Positions 17,827-26,512 of a stretch of DNA of 64,000 bases are shown one piece after another. Under the pieces are notes generated by a model. That model did not search any database. It saw only the letters and a list, made by a program, of their open reading frames with translations, and was not told the origin of the DNA. Positions within the stretch are counted from its first letter, which is position 1, and each line of letters starts with the position of its first letter. Source of the DNA: a bacterium (lineage in GTDB: Bacteria; Krumholzibacteriota; Krumholzibacteriia; JACNKJ01); contig JAAEPZ010000764.1 of NCBI GenBank assembly GCA_024231955.1, positions 62,001-126,000 of the forward strand, in the 5' to 3' direction. A program made the translations under genes and the position numbers.

Positions 17827-19179
17827 ATGCCACAGGGCAAGGAGATCGCAGCAGGAGCTCGGCGGGTAGCTTTCGCCGTGCAGGGTTGCAAGGTCAACCA
17901 ATATGAGATCCAGGCTCTGGAGGAGGAGTTCCTGGCCAGGGGCTGGCGTGTTGTCCCTATCGGGGAGGCGGCTGACCTGGTGGTCATTAATTCCTGTACT
18001 GTGACCGAGGGGAGCGATCGCGACCTGCGCAAACTGGTCGCGCGCGCCGGCCGGGCAGGCGCAACCGGGCGCATTCTCGTCACGGGCTGCAAGGCGCAGG
18101 TGGATGCCGACACTTGCCGCGATCTTGCGGGTGTCGGCTATGTCGTCGACAATCTGCACAAAATGGAGATCCCGGCACTGGCCGACAGTCTCGCGCTCGT
18201 CAGCCTGACCAGCGGACCCGCCTCGGAGATCGGTGTGGATCGTTTCCCCGAGGCTGTGGAGGACCTCCCGATCAGTCGCCTGGGCGGGAGGGGCCGTCCC
18301 ATTCTCAAGGTGCAGGATGGTTGTCCGCTGAACTGCAGCTACTGCATAGTACCCGAAGCACGCGGCGGCAGCCGTGGACGACGAGTCGCTGAGATCATCG
18401 CCATGGCGCATGACCTGGAGGAGCGCGGCTTCGGCGAACTGGTGTTGTCGGGGATCCAATTGGGTTTCTACAGGGATCCGGACGACCGGGCGGATAATCT
18501 CGCCGCACTTCTCGAACAGCTGCTGGAGAGCACCTCGACCATCCGATTCCGGCTGGGCTCTCTGTTGCCCCGGCACGTCACGCCCGAACTGCTGGCCCTG
18601 TTCAAGAGTGAACCGGTCCGGCTGTGTGATCATCTCCATATCGCATTGCAGAGCGGCGATGACGATATCCTCGCGGCGATGAAGCGACCATACACCCGAT
18701 CCTATTTCCGCGATCTGCTGCTGCGGATCGGCAACGAACTCGGCGATCCCTGCCTGGGGACGGATATCATCACCGGATTCCCGGGCGAGAGCGGGGAGAT
18801 CTTCGAGCGCAGTCTGACGTTCATCGCCGAGTTGCCGCTGGCCTGCGGCCATGTCTTCCCCTTCTCGCCGCGCCCGGGTACCGCCGCCGCGACGATGCGG
18901 GACGATACGCCGCGCGCCGAGAAGATGCGCCGAGGAAAGCGGGTGCGGGAGATACTGGCGGCCAAGCAAGCGGCTTACCGCCGACGCCAGGTCGGGCGGA
19001 GTCTGCAGGCCATCGTCGAAAAGGATCTCGGGGACGGCCGCTTCACCGGCACGACCGGTAACTATCAGCGGGTGGTTTTCGAGGCGCCTGCCGCCGTGAG
19101 CGGATCGTTGCTGGACCTCGAGGTGACGGGGCTCTATCCTGATGACGACACCAGTTTGTCGGCGCGATGCGTCGACTGA
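17827..19179 (+). CDS. mtaB: Threonylcarbamoyladenosine tRNA methylthiotransferase MtaB
   Basis: 450 aa. The order is a UPF0004 N-terminal domain with three cluster-binding Cys (G-C-K-V-N-Q, N-S-C-T-V-T and G-C-K-A-Q), the radical SAM cluster motif C-P-L-N-C-S-Y-C-I-V-P, and a C-terminal TRAM-like region. G-C-K-V-N-Q and N-S-C-T-V-T (rather than G-C-Q-M-N, N-T-C-S-V) place it in the MtaB group, which adds a 2-methylthio group to t6A37 of ANN-decoding tRNAs. The ATG has GGGAGAGG directly upstream, right after the rpsA terminator. miaB follows 10 bases after the stop, giving a pair of tRNA-A37 methylthiolases. Confidence 0.88.
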   Translation: MPQGKEIAAGARRVAFAVQGCKVNQYEIQALEEEFLARGWRVVPIGEAADLVVINSCTVTEGSDRDLRKLVARAGRAGATGRILVTGCKAQVDADTCRDLAGVGYVVDNLHKMEIPALADSLALVSLTSGPASEIGVDRFPEAVEDLPISRLGGRGRPILKVQDGCPLNCSYCIVPEARGGSRGRRVAEIIAMAHDLEERGFGELVLSGIQLGFYRDPDDRADNLAALLEQLLESTSTIRFRLGSLLPRHVTPELLALFKSEPVRLCDHLHIALQSGDDDILAAMKRPYTRSYFRDLLLRIGNELGDPCLGTDIITGFPGESGEIFERSLTFIAELPLACGHVFPFSPRPGTAAATMRDDTPRAEKMRRGKRVREILAAKQAAYRRRQVGRSLQAIVEKDLGDGRFTGTTGNYQRVVFEAPAAVSGSLLDLEVTGLYPDDDTSLSARCVD

Positions 19180-19189
19180 ACGGAGAACC

Positions 19190-20512
19190 ATGACGGGCAA
19201 GTTCTATATCGAAACCTACGGTTGCCAGATGAACTCCTATGATTCCCAGGCCATCGAGGGGATTCTGGAGGGGCTGGGGATGACCCCAGTGCTCAAGCCG
19301 GAGGCCGCCGATCTCATCATCTTCAACACCTGCTCGGTGCGCGACGCAGCGGAGCAGAGGGTGATCGGCCGGATCAACCAACTCGACGGCCTCAGGCGCG
19401 GCCGCAAGGGGCGGCTGCTGATGGGGGTTGCCGGTTGCATGTCGCAGCGGATGGGCGAGGAGCTCATCGCCGTAACCAAGAGGCGACTCGATTTCGTCGT
19501 GGGCCCGGACCAGTACAACAACCTGCCGGAGATTCTGGCCCGCATCGAGGCGGAGGAGCGCGATCTCTGCTACCGCGATTTCGATCAGGAGGTCGCCTAC
19601 TTCGCCAAACCGAAAGATACACCCCCCGGCGGCACCCATTTCGTGGCTGTGATGCGCGGTTGCGACAAGTTCTGCACCTATTGCATCGTCCCTTTTACCC
19701 GAGGGCGGGAGCGGAGTCGCGACCGGCGGAGTATCGTGGAGGAGGTCGAAAGACTGGCCGCGCGGGGGGCGTTCGAGGTGATGCTGCTCGGGCAGGCCGT
19801 CAGCAGCTATTGCGACGACGATCTCGACTTCGCCGGGTTGCTGGGCGAGGTGTCGGCGGTGGAGGGGATCGAGAGTGTCCGTTTCATGACGAGTTATCCC
19901 ACCGATATGGATATCGGATTTTTCCGCGCTGTGGCCTCTTTGCCCAAGGTGGGGACGGGGATCCATCTCCCCTTTCAGTCGGGCAGCGACAAAATCCTGA
20001 AAGCGATGAATCGTCGCTACACAATCGGCGAATATGAGCGTATTCTGGAAAATGGACGGCGCGAGGTTCCCGGACTCCTCTTCTCCACAGATATCATAGT
20101 CGGCTTCCCGGGTGAAACGGAGGAGGATTTTCAGGCGACTCTGGCCGTCGTCGAGCGACAGGCCTTTATCTCGGCCTACATGTTCAAGTACTCTCCCCGT
20201 GAGGGGACACTGTCCGCGCGGTGGGAGGACGACATCCCCACGGCGGTCAAGGAGGAGCGGTTGGGCCGGTTGATTGCGCTCCAGGAGCGGATGTCGCGGC
20301 GGCAGCTTGATCGCTGTCTGGGCCAGGAAATGGAGATATTGCTTGATGAGCCCAGTAAAAAGCTGGAGACTCAGCTGCGCGGGCGCACCAGAAGCAATGT
20401 GCGCGTGATCATCGACAAGGATCCGGACCTGAAGATCGGTTCGAAGGTGATGGTGCGCGTAACCGAGATCAAGGGAACCTCCCTGCTGGCTGTTCGCGTA
20501 CAGGGAGACTGA
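19190..20512 (+). CDS. miaB: tRNA-2-methylthio-N6-dimethylallyladenosine synthase MiaB
   Basis: 440 aa from ATG 19190, chosen for the CGGAGAA site before it and because the family starts close to the Y-G-C-Q-M-N motif. N-T-C-S-V-R-D-A-A-E-Q-R-V and G-C-M-S-Q-R complete the N-terminal cluster ligands; the radical SAM motif is C-D-K-F-C-T-Y-C-I-V-P-F-T-R-G-R-E. A TRAM domain ends the protein. MiaB methylthiolates i6A37, the product of MiaA, whose gene lies about 8 kb downstream (28389). Confidence 0.94.
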   Translation: MTGKFYIETYGCQMNSYDSQAIEGILEGLGMTPVLKPEAADLIIFNTCSVRDAAEQRVIGRINQLDGLRRGRKGRLLMGVAGCMSQRMGEELIAVTKRRLDFVVGPDQYNNLPEILARIEAEERDLCYRDFDQEVAYFAKPKDTPPGGTHFVAVMRGCDKFCTYCIVPFTRGRERSRDRRSIVEEVERLAARGAFEVMLLGQAVSSYCDDDLDFAGLLGEVSAVEGIESVRFMTSYPTDMDIGFFRAVASLPKVGTGIHLPFQSGSDKILKAMNRRYTIGEYERILENGRREVPGLLFSTDIIVGFPGETEEDFQATLAVVERQAFISAYMFKYSPREGTLSARWEDDIPTAVKEERLGRLIALQERMSRRQLDRCLGQEMEILLDEPSKKLETQLRGRTRSNVRVIIDKDPDLKIGSKVMVRVTEIKGTSLLAVRVQGD

Positions 20513-20590
20513 ACGGTAATATGGAGAACCCCGCGGGATTACCCCACGAATGGTAATCGGGGAAATGCAACCAGGATCAGGGAGGATATT

Positions 20591-20962
20591 ATGTGGATTC
20601 TACAGCGTCTGATGGTCGTGTTGGCCCTTGCCGTCGTGCTGTTGTTCGGGATGCTGAACGCAGGGGAGACCGTCACGGTGCGCTACTGGTATGGAGAGGG
20701 GCACTCCTTCGTGAGCAGCCCGTTGCCGCTGGTTATCGTCACCTTCTTCCTGCTCGGAGTCCTGTTTTACTACATCTTTTCGATCGCCCGTGAGTGGCGC
20801 TTGCGTACGGAAATCCGGAGACTGCGCAAGTCGATCAACTCGCAGGGCAACGAATTGACGGAATTGCGCAACCTGTCGCTGGAGGATGACGACATCCAGA
20901 TCACGACAAGTCATGCGGATTACGAGGCCCTGCCCAGGGGCGAGGAGGCCGACCAGTCGTGA
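20591..20962 (+). CDS. lapA: LapA-like (DUF1049) inner-membrane protein
   Basis: 123 aa with two transmembrane helices (about residues 4-24 and 44-66) and a short N-x-G between them, then a cytoplasmic coiled segment starting R-E-W-R-L-R-T-E-I-R-R-L-R-K-S. This is the DUF1049/LapA layout. LapA works with LapB in control of lipopolysaccharide assembly. The next gene is LapB-like and overlaps its stop, matching the conserved lapA-lapB pair. GGGAGGA precedes the ATG. Confidence 0.78.
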   Translation: MWILQRLMVVLALAVVLLFGMLNAGETVTVRYWYGEGHSFVSSPLPLVIVTFFLLGVLFYYIFSIAREWRLRTEIRRLRKSINSQGNELTELRNLSLEDDDIQITTSHADYEALPRGEEADQS

Positions 20963-22128
20963 ATTTGATTCCCTGGATCGGTGTGGCCCTGTTGATGGTT
21001 CTGGCGGTGTTGTTCTATATCTACCGCGACCGTCTGCAGCGGGAGGACAAACGGAAGGTGCCTCGCAACCATCACCAGGTCGCCATGGAGGCCCTGGCCG
21101 ACTCCGACGACACTCGCGCTCTGTCCGAGCTGCAGAAGGCCGTCCAGGCCGGGCAGGGGGGCGTGGACGCCTACCTGCGGCTGGCCGAGATCTATCGCGG
21201 CAAGGGGCAACTCAAGAAGGCGATCCATCTCCACCGCTCACTGGCCGTCAACAAGAACTGGTCCGCCCAGGTGCGTGTGCGGATCATGCGCGGGTTGGCC
21301 GAGGATTATCTGGCCGCAGGGCGCTGGGACGATGCCCTGGGCAATCTTGAGGAGTTGCGGAAACTCACCCCCAGTGATGCCTCCGTACTGCGTCGCATCA
21401 GTCAGGTATATCTGCGCAAGGGTGAGGGGGAGAGGGCTCAGCAGGCGCTGAAACGCGCACACCGTCTAGAGGGCAAACCCCGCCCCGATGAACTGGCGAT
21501 TCTCCATGCCGAGCACGCCAGACATCTGATGGGGCAGCAGCGCTGGAAAGAGGTGCGCAAGATCCTGTTGCTGGCGCTGAAACTCGACGAGAATTGTGTC
21601 CCCGCCCTGCGGATCTCATCCGATCTCAATCATCACGAGGGGCGCGATCAGGAGGCGGCGGATGATCTCCAGCGTCTCGTGATGACCGGACACCCGGGGA
21701 CGGAGCTCGACTATCCCCACATGGAGAAGATATTCTTCGACATGGGACGCTTCCAGGAGATCCAGTTCGTCTACCAGGAGGTGGTCACCAAGGCCCCCGA
21801 TTTCTGGCCCGCGCGATTTGCGCTGGCGGAGATTTTGGAGAAACGGGGGCGTCGGGACGAGGCCGTCCGTTTGCTGGAGGCCGATCCCGATGTCGCCAAC
21901 GATGTGGCGATGCGCGCGGCTGCGCGTCTGCTGGAGTGGGGAGAGGCGGCGGCTGCGGGTCGCTGGCTGACCCGCTGGCAAAACGGAGAGAGCGTCAAGG
22001 TCGGCAGGTATCGCTGTCGTAACTGCGGCGCGGAACATACAAGGCCCCGCTGGTATTGCTCGGCCTGTCACGCATTCAAGAGTTATGAACCTGTTCAGGA
22101 AAATGCGAAATCCGCTTCCGGCGTCTAG
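20959..22128 (+). CDS. lapB: LapB/YciM-like TPR protein with C-terminal rubredoxin-type zinc knuckle
   Basis: 389 aa. One N-terminal membrane anchor (residues 3-20), a long array of TPR helices (A-Y-L-R-L-A-E-I-Y-R-G-K-G-Q, A-R-F-A-L-A-E-I-L-E-K-R-G-R), and near the C-terminus Y-R-C-R-N-C-G-A then W-Y-C-S-A-C, two CxxC pairs. That order and length match LapB, which in Proteobacteria directs FtsH to degrade LpxC and so sets the LPS rate; the same role here is inference. The GTG start overlaps the lapA stop by four bases, and its 3' end overlaps the SPOR gene by 44 bases. Confidence 0.82.
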   Translation: MNLIPWIGVALLMVLAVLFYIYRDRLQREDKRKVPRNHHQVAMEALADSDDTRALSELQKAVQAGQGGVDAYLRLAEIYRGKGQLKKAIHLHRSLAVNKNWSAQVRVRIMRGLAEDYLAAGRWDDALGNLEELRKLTPSDASVLRRISQVYLRKGEGERAQQALKRAHRLEGKPRPDELAILHAEHARHLMGQQRWKEVRKILLLALKLDENCVPALRISSDLNHHEGRDQEAADDLQRLVMTGHPGTELDYPHMEKIFFDMGRFQEIQFVYQEVVTKAPDFWPARFALAEILEKRGRRDEAVRLLEADPDVANDVAMRAAARLLEWGEAAAAGRWLTRWQNGESVKVGRYRCRNCGAEHTRPRWYCSACHAFKSYEPVQENAKSASGV

Positions 22129-22981
22129 AGCCGGTTTACTGATTATCCTCACTGGGGGACTCCTCGCCGGTCCGGCCCTGGCCGATGGCGCGTGGCCCGC
22201 CATGCCCCCGGCTCATGGGTCCAATGAGGAGATACTGACCGCACTTGAGGATATCGGTGGGGCGCCGCTGCAGGAATATCTGTTCGCCGCCGGACTGTAC
22301 CGTGCTCTGGAGCGGAGGTTGGCGGACAAAGATCCCCGCGTCACCGATCTGGCGCAACTCGAACTGCTCGCCCGCGCGCTTTTCAGCCAGGGGCGTGAGG
22401 AGGACGCGGCGGAGTTGATCGCCATCCGTGATGATTTCTCGCCCGAATTACGGCTCTCGGCGCTCCTTGATGGCGAGATCGACAAGTTGAACGACCTGGA
22501 CAGAAACGGCTGGCGGGCAACTCTGAACGAGCGCGACGGCGCCTCGCTCTACTGGCGCGCCCACCTGGAGACGGCTCTGGGTGAGGCGGAGCAGGCGCGC
22601 AAACTGCTGCGGGAACTGCTGCGGCGGGAGCCCGGTTCGGTTTACTCCTCGGCGGCGCTGGAACTGCTCGAAAGCCTCCCTCTGGTGGAGGCGCTGCCCG
22701 AACCCTCCAGCGTGGCCGATTTTGTCCCCATGGGCTATCGCATCCAGTGGGGAGTCTTTCGCGATCCGCTCCGCGCCCGTCGCCAGCGAGAGGCTGTGGC
22801 CGCCTATGGCCAGAAAGCCGAGATTATCCCCTTCCGCAAAGATGGTGCGGAGCTCTATCGCGTCTGTTCGCCACCCTTCAACGAGGATGCCAACGCCCGG
22901 ACCGCCGCCGCCTCCCTCAAGGAGCGCTACGGTCTCGACTTCGTGATCCACAAAGAGAAGAACATCGGTTCGCATGAGTAG
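22085..22981 (+). CDS. Exported SPOR-domain protein
   Basis: 298 aa. A signal peptide spans residues 1-~33 (basic n-region, hydrophobic core, A-L-A-D cleavage region). A helical, TPR-like middle follows. The last ~75 residues form a SPOR-type domain: Y-R-I-Q-W-G-V-F-R-D, A-R-R-Q-R-E-A-V and L-Y-R-V-C-S-P-P-F, the fold that binds denuded septal peptidoglycan. The start lies inside lapB and the stop inside mutS, so expression is coupled. A second in-frame ATG six codons on is also possible. A role in division or cell-wall remodelling is inferred from the domain. Confidence 0.72.
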   Translation: MNLFRKMRNPLPASRAGLLIILTGGLLAGPALADGAWPAMPPAHGSNEEILTALEDIGGAPLQEYLFAAGLYRALERRLADKDPRVTDLAQLELLARALFSQGREEDAAELIAIRDDFSPELRLSALLDGEIDKLNDLDRNGWRATLNERDGASLYWRAHLETALGEAEQARKLLRELLRREPGSVYSSAALELLESLPLVEALPEPSSVADFVPMGYRIQWGVFRDPLRARRQREAVAAYGQKAEIIPFRKDGAELYRVCSPPFNEDANARTAAASLKERYGLDFVIHKEKNIGSHE

Positions 22982-25586
22982 GGCGAAGGGGGCCGTGACC
23001 CCCATGATGGAGCAGTATCACCGGATCAAGAGCCAGCATCCGGGACGCATCCTCCTCTACAGGATGGGCGATTTCTACGAGACCTTTTACGATGATGCCG
23101 TTGTCGCCAGCAAGGTTCTGGGCATCACCCTCACCGCACGCGGCAAGAGTCAGGGCGATCCGATCCCTCTGGCCGGGGTGCCGTTCCATTCGGTCAATAC
23201 CTATATCAATCGCCTGATTCACGCGGGCTACAGTATAGCGATCTGTGAGCAGACCGAAGATCCGGCCCAGGCCAAGGGGGTAGTGAAGCGGGAGGTGACG
23301 GAGGTCATCACGCCGGGCACGGTTGCCATCGAAGAGTGTCTGCCGCAGAATCAGGGCACCTACTGTCTGTCGCTGGTCATCCGTGACGATTGTGTGGGGT
23401 ACGCGCTGGGGGATATCTCCACCGGCGAATTCCTCGCGGGGCAGGAGCACCCTGCGGCCGCGCTGGGACTGCCCGCGCGTTTTCGGGTGAAGGAGATCAT
23501 CTACCCGGAGGGGGCGGAGGAGGCGCACGTCCTGGAGGAGCTGATGCAGCTCTATCCCCAGCTCCACTACGCGCCGCGTCGCGCCTGGGACTTCCTCCCC
23601 GAGGAGGCCGAAACGACGGTTGCCAGGCACTTCGGCGTCAATCGCAGCGAACTGCTCGGCATGCGCGACGACGAGCAACCGCTGCTCGGTGCCTGCGGCG
23701 CCCTGCTCGGCTACTTCCATGAATTGAAGAGCAGCAACCTTGCCTATCTGGATCGGATCACCTTCCTCCGCGAGGAGGAGAACATGGTGCTCGATCGGGT
23801 CACGGTCGAGAATCTCGAGCTGATGCGTCCCCTCAGGGGGGACGACCTTGACGCCACTCTGTTCTCGCAGATGAATCGTTGCCGGACATCGATGGGGGCG
23901 CGCATGCTCTCCCGCTGGATGCTGGCGCCGCTGCTGGAGATCGGGGCGATTCGGGAACGACAGGAGGCTGTGGGCGGTCTGATCGCCGATCCGGCTCTCA
24001 AGGATGATCTGACCGGTCTCCTGCGCAACACGGCCGACCTGGAGCGTCTGGTTGGCAGGTTGTCGGGGACCTCCACCCGACCCCGCGATCTGCGCGCCCT
24101 GGCCGATACCCTCGAGTTGTTGCCGGATTACAAGCGTCTCACCGAGGGGCGCCCCGAGACGCTGTTGGCGGATCTTGGCGGACGCATCGACACGCTCACC
24201 GGGCTCTGCGATCTGCTGCGACGCGCCATTGTCGAGGATCCACCGGCCAAGCTCAGCGACGGCGGCTTCATGGCGGACGGTTACGACGAGGAGCTGGATC
24301 GTCTGCGCAGTCTGACCAGCGACGGCCGCAGCTGGATTCTGGGGATGCAGGAGAAGGAGCGTGAGCGGAGCGGCATCCCGAAACTGAAGGTCGGTTACAA
24401 CAAGGTTTTCGGCTATTTCCTCGAGGTCAGCCGCGGGCAGATCGACAAGGTGCCCGAGGATTACATCGCCAAGCAGACATTGACCAACAGCACGCGCTAC
24501 ATCACGCCGGAACTGAAGAGTCGCGAAGAGGAGATTCTGGGTGCGGAGGAGAAGCTCAAGAAGCGTGAACTGCATCTTTTCGAGGTGTTGCGGCAGGTGG
24601 CGTTCGACAGTCATCAGGCGATTCAGGACAATGCGCGTCTGATCGCCTCGCTCGATGTGCTCCGCTCCCTGGCGGAGCTGGCCGAGCGCCAGCGCTACTG
24701 CTGCCCGGAGATCATCGAGGAGCCCACGCTGCAGATCACCGATGGGCGTCATCCGGTTGTGGAGAGTCTGCTGGACGGGGATTTCATCCCCAACGATATC
24801 GAACTGGATACGAGACGTGAGCAGATCATGCTCCTCACCGGTCCGAACATGGGCGGCAAATCCACCTATCTGCGGCAGACGGCGCTGATCGTGCTGATGG
24901 CCCAAATGGGGAGTTACGTTCCGGCCCGCGCTGCGCGGGTGGGCATTACCGACAAGATCTTCACCCGTGTCGGCGCCAGTGACAACCTGGCGCGGGGGCA
25001 GTCCACATTCCTCATCGAGATGGAGGAGACGGCGACGATCCTCCGGAACATGACCGACCGCAGCCTGGTGATCATGGATGAGATCGGACGCGGCACCAGC
25101 ACCTACGATGGCCTCAGTCTGGCCTGGGCGGTGCTGGAGAGGGTGCACGGCGATGATGAGCCCGCGCCCCGCACGCTGTTCGCCACCCACTACCATGAGT
25201 TGACGCGGCTGGAGCGCGACCTGACTCGGCTGGGCAATCACCATGTGACGGTGAAGGAGTGGCAGGAGGAGATCATCTTTCTCCGCAAGATCAAGCGGGG
25301 GCCGGCGGGGCGCAGTTACGGAATTCACGTTGCCCGTCTGGCCGGATTACCTCGCGAAGTTACGGAAAGAGCGTTTCAGCTCTTGCAATGGATAGAGCAA
25401 AATCAGACAATCGAGGAGAGGGTGCCTTCGGGCAACGCTCCGCAGCGGATGCAGATGGAGCTTTTCGGACAGAATCCACATCCGCTTCTGGAGGAGATCC
25501 GGGAACTGGATATTGAGAAGTTGACTCCCCTCGATGCTCTCGGCATTCTCAGCAACTATCGTGCGCGACTTAAAAGCGAGGAGTAG
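22974..25586 (+). CDS. mutS: DNA mismatch repair protein MutS
   Basis: 870 aa, normal for MutS1. The mismatch-reading Phe-x-Glu is present in G-D-F-Y-E-T-F-Y near the N-terminus. The ATPase has Walker A T-G-P-N-M-G-G-K-S-T-Y, Walker B L-V-I-M-D-E-I-G-R-G-T-S-T and the A-T-H-Y-H-E signature His. The C-terminal helix-turn-helix dimerisation part is present (G-I-H-V-A-R-L-A-G-L-P). MutS recognises mispairs and recruits MutL, whose gene lies 0.9 kb on in the same unit. The start overlaps the end of the SPOR gene by eight bases. Confidence 0.97.
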   Translation: MSRAKGAVTPMMEQYHRIKSQHPGRILLYRMGDFYETFYDDAVVASKVLGITLTARGKSQGDPIPLAGVPFHSVNTYINRLIHAGYSIAICEQTEDPAQAKGVVKREVTEVITPGTVAIEECLPQNQGTYCLSLVIRDDCVGYALGDISTGEFLAGQEHPAAALGLPARFRVKEIIYPEGAEEAHVLEELMQLYPQLHYAPRRAWDFLPEEAETTVARHFGVNRSELLGMRDDEQPLLGACGALLGYFHELKSSNLAYLDRITFLREEENMVLDRVTVENLELMRPLRGDDLDATLFSQMNRCRTSMGARMLSRWMLAPLLEIGAIRERQEAVGGLIADPALKDDLTGLLRNTADLERLVGRLSGTSTRPRDLRALADTLELLPDYKRLTEGRPETLLADLGGRIDTLTGLCDLLRRAIVEDPPAKLSDGGFMADGYDEELDRLRSLTSDGRSWILGMQEKERERSGIPKLKVGYNKVFGYFLEVSRGQIDKVPEDYIAKQTLTNSTRYITPELKSREEEILGAEEKLKKRELHLFEVLRQVAFDSHQAIQDNARLIASLDVLRSLAELAERQRYCCPEIIEEPTLQITDGRHPVVESLLDGDFIPNDIELDTRREQIMLLTGPNMGGKSTYLRQTALIVLMAQMGSYVPARAARVGITDKIFTRVGASDNLARGQSTFLIEMEETATILRNMTDRSLVIMDEIGRGTSTYDGLSLAWAVLERVHGDDEPAPRTLFATHYHELTRLERDLTRLGNHHVTVKEWQEEIIFLRKIKRGPAGRSYGIHVARLAGLPREVTERAFQLLQWIEQNQTIEERVPSGNAPQRMQMELFGQNPHPLLEEIRELDIEKLTPLDALGILSNYRARLKSEE

Positions 25587-25591
25587 CCGGA

Positions 25592-26512
25592 TTGGCCAAA
25601 CTGATTATAGCAGGCGATGACCACGAGGTTCTGCCGTTGCTGGAGCAATTCCGGATCGGCGGCGAGCACGAGGTGCTCGGGTTGGGGGCTACCGGTCCCG
25701 AAAGCCTGACCTCGCTTTATGCCGGCGTCATGTCGCTCCCGCTGTTGCAGGACAGGGAGGAGAAGACCTGGACCGAGGAGAGCGATTTCCTGGTCTCCAA
25801 CGGCATGGCCATCGGTTTCCTCCCCGCCCTGCCCTGCCTCTCAATCGATGAGGCGCGACGTCGTTTTCTGGAGAACCCGGTCAAGGGGGACCTGGGCCAG
25901 GCGGCCATGAATATCCCACCATCCGCCGATGCCGCGGGGCGCAAGCGCCTCGCACCCATGATGTCGGGTCCGACCAAAACCGTCGCGTCGGCTCTGCCCG
26001 GGCCGTCGATCCTGCCCAACACCGACGCACTGAAATCCCTGGGTCTCAAGGGGACCAATGGGCTGGCGCACGCGATGTCGGCCGAGATGAAGGATTTCGC
26101 CTTCGAACTCCGCAGGGAGATCAGCCGGAGTCAGCGCCATCACCTCAGTTTCTGCCTGACCTTCTACCGCTTGATCAATGAGAGGGGTGATCTGCTGCCC
26201 CCGGAGACCTGGCGTCAGGAACCGTTGAACAGTTTCCACAAGCGCTTCGGCCGCAGTTACGATTCCTGGGGGATGAGCGGCGAGGGTATCCTGCTCCATC
26301 TCGCGCCGGAGACCCTGGAGCAGATGCGCCCGATGCGCCACCGGTTGGAGCGCGATCTGGAGCAGTGCAGTGGGCTGGTGAGAGGTGGACCCTGGACGGT
26401 CTGCTCGGGCAGCGTACTCTTTCCTCAGGACGGATCGGATGCGTACAAGTTGATCGAGGCGGCGCTGGTGCGTCTGGAGCGGAATCTGACGATCAGGGGG
26501 GAGCAGAGATAA
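25592..26512 (+). CDS. Unrecognised two-part protein: Rossmann-like N-terminus and degenerate GGDEF-like C-terminus
   Basis: 306 aa. Residues 2-~75 (A-K-L-I-I-A-G-D-D-H-E-V-L-P-L-L then V-L-G-L-G) look like a beta-alpha-beta nucleotide-binding fold. A low-complexity linker covers ~100-165. The C-terminal ~140 residues resemble a GGDEF domain in outline: F-A-F-E-L-R-R-E-I-S-R-S-Q-R, an L-S-F-C-L-T-F-Y core strand and S-G-S-V-L-F-P-Q-D-G-S-D-A-Y-K-L-I-E-A-A at the end. The GG(D/E)EF turn itself is missing; G-M-S-G-E-G-I stands near that place. Diguanylate cyclase activity is therefore unlikely. It starts at TTG 25592, five bases after mutS, and its TAA overlaps the mutL ATG. Function unknown. 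Confidence 0.65.
   Translation: MAKLIIAGDDHEVLPLLEQFRIGGEHEVLGLGATGPESLTSLYAGVMSLPLLQDREEKTWTEESDFLVSNGMAIGFLPALPCLSIDEARRRFLENPVKGDLGQAAMNIPPSADAAGRKRLAPMMSGPTKTVASALPGPSILPNTDALKSLGLKGTNGLAHAMSAEMKDFAFELRREISRSQRHHLSFCLTFYRLINERGDLLPPETWRQEPLNSFHKRFGRSYDSWGMSGEGILLHLAPETLEQMRPMRHRLERDLEQCSGLVRGGPWTVCSGSVLFPQDGSDAYKLIEAALVRLERNLTIRGEQR

Noticed and set aside
22917..25328. 803-codon open frame on the minus strand opposite mutS
   Set aside because: It mirrors mutS, which is complete and recognisable; long antisense frames are expected in GC-rich genes. The peptide shows no family motif.
25592..26512. Active diguanylate cyclase
   Set aside because: The GG(D/E)EF signature and its metal-binding residues are missing.
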